DNA of 60,000 nt. Origin: Adiantum capillus-veneris. Taxonomy: Eukaryota; Streptophyta; Polypodiopsida; Polypodiales; Pteridaceae. The notes beneath the pieces were generated by a model. That model saw only the letters and a list, made by a program, of their open reading frames with translations. It ran no database searches and had not been told where the DNA came from. Position 1 is the first letter of the stretch, and each line of letters starts with the position of its first letter. The position numbers and the translations under genes are program-made. The DNA lies in assembly GCA_014529385.2 (NCBI GenBank), contig CM043960.1:75622410-75682409 (forward strand), given 5' to 3'. Shown here piece after piece: positions 51,896-60,000 of the stretch.

Positions 51896-53100
51896 TTGTT
51901 AGAGATTCTTAATGCTTTAGCAAAAGAAATCATAAACAATCACAAGGAATTAGAGTTATCAAATTTTCTCAAGGGATTTCAAGATGTTTTTATTGATGAC
52001 ATCCCTTGCGCAATGATGACCATGCAATTGAACTTCTTCCAGGAAGTTCACCGCCTAATAAACCTCCTTATAGAGTATCTCAAGCTCAACAAGAGGAGAT
52101 TATGCGGCAAGTGCATGAATTAGTTGAGAAGGGCATGGTGAGGCCTAGCTCATCTCCATTTTGTTCACCCATGTTATTAGTGCAAAAGAAAGACGGCACA
52201 TATCGTATGTGTGTCGATTATAGAGCACTAAATAGGATCACTATCAAGAATAGGTTTCCCATTCCACGGGTAGAAGACCTATTTGATAAGCTGCAAGGGT
52301 CGACCTGCTTCAGTAGGATTGACCTAAACGTGGCTACCATCAAATAAGGATAGTTGATCAAGACATTGGTCAAGACAAAAGGCATGACAATGTATTCGTA
52401 AAGACCGCATTTCGCACTACGTGTGGTCTTTACAAATACATTGTCATGCCTTTTGGCTTGACCAATGCACCAGCCACGTTTAATCGCTTGATGGAGAAGC
52501 TATTCAGGCCTCATCAAACCTTTATTGGAGTGTTCTTTGATGATAGGATCATCTACTCTAACTCACTAGACGAATACAAGCAACACCTCCAGGTAATATT
52601 TCAAGTCTTACGAGAAAATAAACTTTATATTAATCAAAAGAAAAGGGAGTTTTTCTTACAAGAGATTCAATATTTAGGTCACATTATCTCTCAAGATGGC
52701 ATCCAAGCTAGAGGTAATAAAAGGATGGCCTAATCCAAGGAATCTACATGAACTAAGGAGCGTTATAGGTAGGTGTGCATACTATAGATGCTTCATAGAA
52801 AAATTCTCACAAATTGCGGGATCATTACATGACCTAACAAAGAAAAAACGTTAGGTAGACATGGTCTACCAAGGAGAACAATGCTTTCGAGAAACTTAAA
52901 GAAAAGCTTATCTCTCAACCTGTGCTTATACTGTCGGATCTCTCAAAGCCATTTGAGGTCCAATGTGACGCTTGTGGTGATTGCCTTGGAGCTATTTTTC
53001 TCCAAGAAGAGCACGCCATAGCCTATGAAAGTCGAAGGCTCGAGCCTGTTGAGCAAGCTCTAGGCATATATGAAAAATAACTCCTCGCAGTTCTACATGC
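51896..53100 (+). pseudogene. E3 reverse transcriptase and start of RNase H
   Basis: RT in several frames: [40 protein letters not shown], then a foldback insertion (52364-52467), VMPFGLTNAPATFNRLMEKL, active site FFDD (GVFFDDRIIYS), HLQVIFQVLRENKLYIN, LGHIISQDGI. RNase H starts near 52930 with CDACGDCLGAIF (Asp). Frameshifts at about 52350, 52730 and 52855 and many stops disable it. Confidence 0.85.
52364..52467. repeat. Foldback inverted duplication in E3 RT
   Basis: Arms 52364-52406 and 52425-52467 (43 bp, two mismatches) separated by an 18-bp loop. The right arm and loop are normal RT coding sequence; most of the left arm is a reversed copy that replaces the expected YHQI region. Confidence 0.93.
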
Positions 53101-54099
53101 CTTAGACTCGTGGAAGCACTATTTCTTGGGGACTCCTTTCATTCTACGGATAGATCACCAAAGCCTGAAGTACTTCATGAAGCAAACCAAGCTCTCCAAC
53201 AAACAAATGAGGTGGGAAAATTTTGTTTTGCAATTTCATTTTCATATTTCTCACATTGCTGGCAAGCATAATCAAGTAGCCGATGCACTCTCAAGACGCC
53301 CGAGAGTGAATGTGGTTTTCATAGCAACTCACAATGATCTATCTTCTTTGATAGACGAGTACGCTATGCATCCCAATTTTAGAGGTGTGATTTCAACCCT
53401 TGCGCTAGGGAAGAAAGAGGAACCATTTACCTTACAAGATGGTTATCTTCTGTATGGCAATAGACTATGCATTACTAGCTCACTACATGAGAAAGTAATG
53501 TATGAATCTCATGCTCCTTCTTATGCGGGGCATAGAGGGATTAAATCTACCCTAAAAGGGATAGAAACATATTTCTATTGGCCTGCCATGAAAGCAAACA
53601 CACAAGAGTATGTTTCTAAATGTGTGGTATGCCAAAAGACAAAGTTTGATAGAGGGAAGCAACCTGGATTGCTTCAACCTTTGCCAATCCCACTTCATCG
53701 TGGGAGAGCATATCCATGGATTTTATCTTTGGATTGCCTAAGTCTATCCATGGGAATACGAGAATATGGAAGATAGTAGATAGGTTCAACAAACAAACTC
53801 ATTTTATACCTATCAAAAAGACTATCAAAGCCCATCAAATGGAAACCCTCTTCATATCACAAATCTTCAAGTACCATGGCTTGCCAATGTCCATAGTGTC
53901 AGATAGAGATCCTAGAATGACCAGTAACTTTTGGAAGGGTCTCTTTGAGAATTTAGGGACAAGGCTAAACTTCTCTTCGGCCTATCACCCGCAAACAGAT
54001 GGCCAAAGTGAAATAGCTAACCTAGCAATTTTTTATCCACTAAAAGCCTACGTAACGGAAGTAGATCAAGGTCCCAATGGGAGAAGTACTTACCCTTAG
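53101..54099 (+). pseudogene. E3 RNase H end and integrase
   Basis: RNase H: RIDHQSLKYFM and HNQVADALSRRP. Integrase zinc domain HAPSYAGHRG with CVVCQKTK. The frame then shifts at about 53700; core MDFIFGLPKS (Asp), VSDRDPRMTSNFW (Asp), HPQTDGQSEIANL (Glu). The two integrase ORFs overlap, so a single indel near 53,700-53,770 explains the break. The distal core (54,100-54,340) is out of frame with stops. Confidence 0.86.
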
Positions 54100-54349
54100 T
54101 GGAGTATGCCTACAATAATACTGTGCATACCTCCACGGGAAAAGAACCTTTCGAGGTAATTGAGGGAAGATCCAAAAGTCCCCTGGTACTTAAGGTACAC
54201 AGGAAGATCTTCACTGCAGATGAGTATAGCTGAGACCTACAAGAATATTTCCAAAAGATTAACGATGCTATCTCTATCTCACAGCAAAGGCAAAAGGCTG
54301 CTCCTGATAAGCACAAAAGAGCCAAGCCTTTAAAGAAAATGATTGGGTC

Positions 54350-54796
54350 TTGCTTAAATTTCCCAAGGCTCGATTAAGGCACACAACTGGAAATAATCCT
54401 ATGGGACACCAAAAGTACTATGCTAAATTAGCAAAAAGGTACTATCGTCCCTTCCAGATTATTAGACCAATCAATGAGATGGCCTATCAGCTCAAGTTGT
54501 CCAGTCATTGGATCATACACAATGCTTTCCATGTGAGCCTACTAAAGCCTTACAAAGGAGAGCCACCTCAAGAACCAACTATTGAAGATCGACCGGAGAT
54601 CGAGGACCAAGAAGAGGTTCTACAGTCCGAGTCCATTCTCCGACATGAAGACAAGATATTGAGAGGTGGTAAGATTATACGACAGTATCTTATTAAGTTT
54701 AAGAACTATCCTTTTGAAGATGCTAGATGGATGCAAGGCATACAATTAAAGGATAATCTAAACCTTGCCAATGCTTACAATGCTTCCCTAAAGTAA
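54350..54796 (+). CDS. E3 integrase C-terminus with chromodomain
   Basis: 148 codons. The first 70 are the integrase C-terminal module (YAKLAKRYYRPFQII, YQLKLSSHWIIHNAFHVSLLKPY). Residues 95-135 match a chromodomain in its plant Ty3 form: ILRHEDKILRGGK, QYLIKFKNYPFEDARWM. Chromodomains at the integrase end define chromoviruses and direct insertion to marked chromatin. The aromatic positions appear partly lost (Tyr/Trp kept in IRQYL and DARWM). Confidence 0.82.
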   Translation: MLKFPKARLRHTTGNNPMGHQKYYAKLAKRYYRPFQIIRPINEMAYQLKLSSHWIIHNAFHVSLLKPYKGEPPQEPTIEDRPEIEDQEEVLQSESILRHEDKILRGGKIIRQYLIKFKNYPFEDARWMQGIQLKDNLNLANAYNASLK

Positions 54797-55135
54797 GCAA
54801 ATGTAAAAATGTTTAAAATGAACAAAGTTTTGTCTTATAAGACTCTCTTTTTCTTTATTGTGCACAAACATTAAGAAGTATGCATGCTTAGGATCAAGTT
54901 TGCGGAGACACTATCTTCCAAACACCAAGTAGAGCTTGTCACTCTACTATGGAAGATTGATAGGACTAATGCGTAGAAATGCTTGCGGAAGCTTAGGCTC
55001 TCAAGCGCCAAATGGATTAGTTATCCATTCTGAAATGATGTCGTAGCGTAAGATAGGATCCTCTACCCGCTAGAAAAAGGACTAATGAACAGGCTTTATC
55101 TTCTCTACCCAAGAGTCAAGGACAACTATGATTTC
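54797..55135 (+). other. E3 untranslated 3' region
   Basis: No ORF and no repeat seen between the polyprotein end and the PPT. Confidence 0.7.
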
Positions 55136-55148
55136 AAGAGAGAGGTAA
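55136..55148 (+). other. E3 polypurine tract
   Basis: AAGAGAGAGGTAA immediately before TGTCATAATAAC. Confidence 0.85.
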
Positions 55149-56696
55149 TGTCATAATAACTAATATCTAATCCTCCTAAATGATTTTCTCATGTTAAACT
55201 GATCATTTAATATGGAGAAGGACCAGGGGAGAAAAAGCTAGAATATTGGTTATGCTGGCAGACCGGTCACAGTAGGGATCCAAAGGGGGGGCCATCTGCA
55301 AAAGAGCAATGTGAAACAATGGGCTTCAAACACCCTAAGGTTCAACCCATTAAGACTTCCAAAATGCTAAGGTTCCAAAATTCAAAGGTTATGTTCAATG
55401 GTCAATCTCTAGGTAAATTGGATGCTTGTGGAAAGACTCAAAAGTCTTCCCACATCCCTATCTTGGTCGGAGCGAGCCCTTTTAGTAGGGGATGAGAGAG
55501 GAACATCTAGCAAGCTCCCTTTACACAAAGGGAATAGGGGACACATGTCAGCTCCCTAGGCCAGTTGCCCCCAAGGTGCATTCAAATCCTATTGGATGGC
55601 CATAGAGGTGGACCAATGAGAATTAGGCTAGAGTACATTTAGTTTAATTCATTTAAAAACACTTGATAAAAGAACCAATAGAATTAATCTCTCTAGAAGA
55701 CTATTGGACAGTCTCCCAAGGGGTCCAATGAGCATTCAGCAGCCCAATGGCTTGCCTGATTCCTATTGGCCAGAAGACTAAGGGGTCCAATGAGATTTTA
55801 ATTGCATTAATTAAATACCTAAATCTCTCACAAAAGGGAAAAGGGAGACATATGTCACAAGGATATCACTTATGCTACTTAATTATCATTGGCTAAGCTT
55901 TGCAGGGTCCAATAGGATGCCAGCATGAGTAAAAAGCAAGAGGGGTCGACCAAGAGAGAGAGGGGGGCTGATTTTGGCAAGTCATTATCACACACACACT
56001 CACACAATCTCATGTTTGGAGTAAAGAAGATTATCTCCTTCTCAAGCTTTAATGGAAAGCTCATCATCTACTCCAAGCTTGTGAGAAGGGAGGCCTACAC
56101 CAACAACTCTTGGCTTTGTGATGCAAATCCAACCAAGAGCCAAGCTCCAATGCATGCTAATCTCCTCTACCATGCTAATTACTAAGCTATGCTAAGCTAT
56201 CATGAGTGATTATGTGAGGAGACATACTTATTTCTCGTAAGAATACTCTCGATCTACTCTCATAGCCCGCTAGCTCTCGCCATTTTCAATGGTGTGTGAG
56301 GTCTTGGGTCTGAGACCGTGAGGGAATTGATGTTGTGTTTTACAAGTGTGAGCTTGGTGGTTGAAGCTTCCATCTTCATTGCTCCACCAAGTTATTGAAG
56401 GAACACAAAGTATTGTATTGTAAAATGTCTCCCTTGATGGGAGAAACCTATAATACAAAGCCTTTTGGAGGGGGGATAGGCTCCATGTAAATCCGGTCCT
56501 CAACTATTGTCAATAGCTTAATTTCTCTCTCTTTTTGAAGTATTGTTCATGCATATCTAACTAGGTGTTATGTTTGTTGTTGCTCTCTCCATCCAAGCAC
56601 TCTTGCTATTCTCATTAGGAATCTATTCTAATGAAATGCTCACTATGTCTATTCTTTTTCCACTACACACAAGTTACTAGACCACTAGATAATACA
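55149..56696 (+). repeat. E3 3' LTR, full length
   Basis: 1,548 bp, TGTCATAATA...ATAATACA, followed by ACAAC. No coding sequence recognised. Confidence 0.9.
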
Positions 56697-56701
56697 ACAA
56701 C

Positions 56702-57930
56702 CCCTAACTAGAAGTCTTACTGTGAATTCTCTCACCGTGTGAAGGAAGGTCTTGCGTGTGGCCATAGGTCTTCATGGTACAAGTATACATGATTGTATCT
56801 TTTATAAAGTCATTCTCTTCATATATATATCGACATAAGCATTTCCAATCTCAATGTGTTTCTCCAATAATCGCTAAAGGCGCTAGCATTGGTTATTGAA
56901 TATGGAGAAAGGTCGTCCTCAACATTTGCTTTATATAGCCCAAAGTTTTGTTTCCACAACAATGCTTGGCATATTTGGACATCAACATGGTCTAAGAGAT
57001 GAGATTTTGGACAAAAATTGCATCCAAGAACTTTATGTGCTTTTGTAAGGGAGGTAAATTTGATATACATATCAACCAAAGCATTACCAAGCATAACATA
57101 TTCTCCAATACCCCTTAGCTAGAAATCTCACTGTAAATTCTCTCACCCATGTGAACGTCTTGCATAAAACCACAAACCTTCCTGATGCAAGCATAAGTGA
57201 TTGTAGTTGGAGAAAGACATTCTCTTTGCATTTGGATAAGTCATCCCAAAGCTTCCTTGCCACAACCATGTTGGGCATATCTTGCAATACACACTCCAAG
57301 AGAGATGACATCTCAAAGTGGATGTCCATCAAGAAACTTTTGTGATTTTGTGAACCCATTGCATTTGGCATGTACATATAGATCAAAGCATCACCAAGCA
57401 TGACATCATTGTCCAATAAATGTTGATTAGAGTCTCATCTTGAATTCTCTCACCCATATGAATGACTTGAATAAGTTCATAGATCCTCGACGTACAAGCA
57501 CAGGTGAATACATTTGGAGAAAGGACTTTTATTCACGTCTAGTTAACACAACCTAGAGCTTCCTTGCCACAACCATGTTGGGTGCATCCTATGATCAACA
57601 TGTTTTTGCAAGAGACGAAACCTTGGAGAGGATGACATCAGGAACTAAATTCATGCTTATGGTGGGGCAACACCACATTTGGCATACATAATGACCAAAA
57701 CACTGCTCAGCCAACATCTTGCATAAGGCCACAAGACATCTAAGTGCAAGCTTTTCTTTCACATCTCTAGTGAAAATAGCACATGGCTTCCTTGCCATAG
57801 CCATGCTAGGTACATCCTACAATCAACGCATTCCAAGTGATGACATATCATACAGGCAACCCATCATTTGATATACATGCTCAACAATGTACTCTTTGAA
57901 TATGCATTGTTTTTAAGTAACCCACTATTG
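56702..57930 (-). pseudogene. PPR protein relic, right fragment
   Basis: At least three or four decayed P-L-S triplets on the minus strand. Clear strings: MLGNALVDMYIKFTSLTKAHKVL (split here as MLGNALVDMYIK and SLTKAHKVL; PPR consensus NALVDMYAKCGSLxxAxKVF), MLGDALIYMYMPN, and MPNMVVARKLWDDLSKC. The unit start recurs at about 57250, 57565 and 57795. Stops and indels are in every repeat. Together with 48691-49782 and 12490-12577 this was one intronless-looking gene of more than 800 codons. Confidence 0.75.
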
Positions 57931-58849
57931 TGGAGCTGGCTGGTCATTCTCGCACGCACACAGACGATCAAGCTTCTCTTGAGTACATATTGCAAGGCTA
58001 ACATATAGATCCTGTTGGCCTTGGGGATTCACCATGGAAAACTTACTGCACCACATAAGTGCATGGGAAGGGGTTTTTTGGACAAGTTACATAAGCGTAT
58101 AAGTTAGGGGTTGGGCCCCAATAATTTATCTCCCAAGCTTAAGAATAAGGAAGGGGCTATCATATTTATAGGAGGGGGAGGAGTGAGAAAAGTTGAAAAT
58201 GAGAGGAAGTTTTTGTGTTTCAAAATCATGGCTTCCCAAAAGAGTCTTCCCTCAAACTTGTGAATCAATAGTTACAAAGATACATGCAAGAACTAACAGT
58301 GCTTTGTATCAATTGCTTATTTTGTGATTATAGTTCATTTGTTGAGAGATGAAAGCTATAAAGAGTTTGTATAGATGCAAATTTACACGGCAAACCTAAC
58401 ACAACTTTATAACCATGTTTTTTGAGTAATTTAGATGGTTCAGAATTGGAAAGAAGCTAGAGTGCAGGCTAAACGGGCACATAGTTTGAAAGTCAAACTA
58501 ATACACATTGACGGTACATCTAGTTATCAATAGAAGTGGTTCCTTAGTACGTTGCCAGTCACTGTGCTATACGCTCTTTGACTGGTTTTACTCAGTTAGT
58601 CATGTGAGACCTAACTTTTATATGTAAGATAGGGGTATGATAGTTTTCTGCATTTATTGTCGTATAAGCGTATAAAGGGGGTCATATTCCCTAATATGAG
58701 TCTTATATAGGGGTTTTATCAAAGTTGTTCGCTCGCAGGTGGCGTCTCGTTTTGTATATAGAGTGAATCCCCTGGGCCCGTTGGTCGTCTGTGTACAACG
58801 GACGATCATGTTGCTCTTGAGACTGCATTATATGTGATGGTTTCACATC
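57931..58849. other. Unassigned stretch separating PPR fragments
   Basis: No coding sequence. It is bordered by imperfect palindromes (57942-57969 and 58783-58807), each followed by a GATCAWG...CTCTTGAG string. It could be a small insertion or divergent spacer. Confidence 0.45.
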
Positions 58850-59120
58850 ATGCGTTTGCAAACATTTTTCTCAACCTTGTTTCTCAAAGCACTCAATTCG
58901 CAAATATTCCCAATACACAAGCCTTCTAGGTTCAAGCCTTTCTTCGCAACAATGAAAACAACACAGGCCTTCCTTGCCATAGCCATGCTGGGTATATCAA
59001 TGCACTCCAAGTGATGACATTTCATGCACACAACCCTTCAAGAACTCATGCCTTCCTGACGATATCACATAATTTGTTGATATACATGTTCAACATTGTA
59101 CTCTCTGAACACGCGCTTTT
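58850..59120 (-). pseudogene. PPR-like relic, outermost fragment
   Basis: Shares the MAMARKAC unit and its flanks with 57793-57930 (both continue to an AAGTAACCCAYTATTGTG string), about 1.18 kb apart. Either a duplicated segment or a further repeat of the same gene. Weak coding signal only. Confidence 0.45.
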
Positions 59121-60000
59121 CTGAAGTAACCCATTATTGTGAAGCTCGTTGGTCCTCCGTGCTCGCGTGGATGATCAAGCTTCTCTTGAGCACCTATTGA
59201 ATATCTAAACATGTGGAGCTCACTGGTCGTCTGTGTGCACACGAATGACCTTGAGCCGTGATGCTTTTGTAGATGTGTTTGAAAATGTTTCTCTCAAATA
59301 TGTTTCTCAAAGCAAAATACCCCTCAAGTTTCAAATAATCCCAATATACCCTCCCTGGGCATCCACTAGGAAATATGTAAGATAGAATGTGCGAACATAA
59401 TAAGGGATTTATAATTAGGTACATTTACAGGAAAATGTACTTACATAAAGGGTTTTTAATTGAGAAAGTGAAAATTTTCATACATAAGGGCTAGTTTTTA
59501 CACAAAAATGTATACATAAGGGGTACATATAATACTTGAAAATATACAAGTAAGGAATTATTTAAATACCTCTTGTTTGCGCATGCTATATGCAATTTTT
59601 ACATAGTGGACTCCCCAAGTATACCCTTCACATTTGACAAAAAATTCCCATTCAATTTCTCAAACTTACCAAAATACCTCTCATAAACCTTGCAAACATT
59701 ATGGGATGATCGATTCTCTCTCAATAGATGTGCAAGAGGAGAGCTAGGCAACTATTGGTTGGCAAATGCGCTTTTCATACATGCTAGTGCCCTTCAAAGG
59801 GTGCAAGGAAGGGTTGTCACGTCTCAAATACGACTGGAATTTCATACAATCAAGTACAAGGATGCCAATTAAGAGAGATTTTGGAATGTTGAAGGCAAGG
59901 TTTTGCATTTTCTTAAAAAGATGTGACATGAATCTACTCTATGTGCGAGATCTTGTAGCAGCTTGTCTTGTGCTTCGCAACATGTGTATGTTCCATGGAG
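59121..60000. other. Unassigned right end
   Basis: Two more imperfect palindromes (59151-59176 and 59225-59250), then A/T-rich sequence without recognisable genes or element ends. Confidence 0.5.

Larger units (their letters stand above)
49783..56696 (+). mobile_element. E3: decayed chromovirus-like Ty3 element
   Basis: The TSD ACAAC (49778-49782 and 56697-56701) brackets a plus-strand element: truncated 5' LTR (49783-50197), gag, PR, RT, RNH, INT, chromodomain, PPT, 3' LTR (55149-56696). The first base pair of the 5' LTR reads TA instead of TG. PBS and most of the 5' LTR are deleted. LTR divergence is around 6% over 140 bp by hand, plus indels. It sits in the PPR relic, whose repeat unit rejoins across the TSD. 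Confidence 0.93.

Overview
The window is repeat-dominated plant nuclear DNA, and almost every long reading frame belongs to an LTR retrotransposon. I see no intact host gene, no tRNA or rRNA gene, and nothing prokaryotic. The only host-like coding signal is a badly decayed PPR protein gene (PLS-type repeats) on the minus strand. Tat-like Ty3 elements, a Ty1/copia element with a tRNA-iMet primer site, and a heavily decayed PLS-type PPR gene point to a land plant with a large genome. A fern, lycophyte or conifer would fit, but I cannot name the species.

Layout, unpicked from target-site duplications (TSDs) and LTR pairs. E1 is a minus-strand Tat-like Ty3 element entering from the left edge; its integrase runs off the window at base 1 and its LTR starts at 10357. 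A young Ty1/copia element, E6 (1161-5841, TSD ACATT), interrupts E1's second RNase H. E2 is a second minus-strand Tat-like element (12578-48690, about 11.3 kb of its own sequence). Two later insertions split it: E4 (14298-33437, TSD GGTTG), a 19.1-kb Ty3 element inside E2's 3' LTR, and E5 (34977-40626, TSD CCGC), a rearranged plus-strand Ty3 derivative inside E2's integrase. E3 (49783-56696, TSD ACAAC) is a decayed plus-strand chromovirus-like Ty3 element. Read on the minus strand, the PPR relic is 59.1-56.7 kb, then 49.78-48.69 kb, then 12.58-12.49 kb. E2 and E3 both landed in it and split it into blocks up to 36 kb apart.

How the parts work. Each element encodes, or once encoded, Gag, protease (PR), reverse transcriptase (RT), RNase H (RNH) and integrase (INT), with a primer-binding site (PBS) and polypurine tract (PPT) where these survive. 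None looks autonomous as read: nonsense codons, frameshifts, nested insertions or deletions break all six. LTR divergence, hand-counted on short stretches, orders the insertions as E2 and E3 (about 6-7%), then E5 and E4 (about 2-3%), then E6 (1 mismatch in 227 bp). The nesting order agrees.

Most unusual content. (i) E4 carries nine copies of a 24-bp near-perfect palindrome, in its leader and in the spacer downstream of pol, often 283-285 bp apart. (ii) E5's LTR contains two tandem, homologous, ATGA-overlapping ORFs of about 70 codons; 13 of their 22 shared residues use different synonymous codons. (iii) E4's polyprotein has two integrase-type H2C2 zinc domains and a second retropepsin-like domain at its C-terminus. 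(iv) E5 has three LTR copies, the middle one inverted. (v) A foldback inverted duplication sits inside E3's RT.
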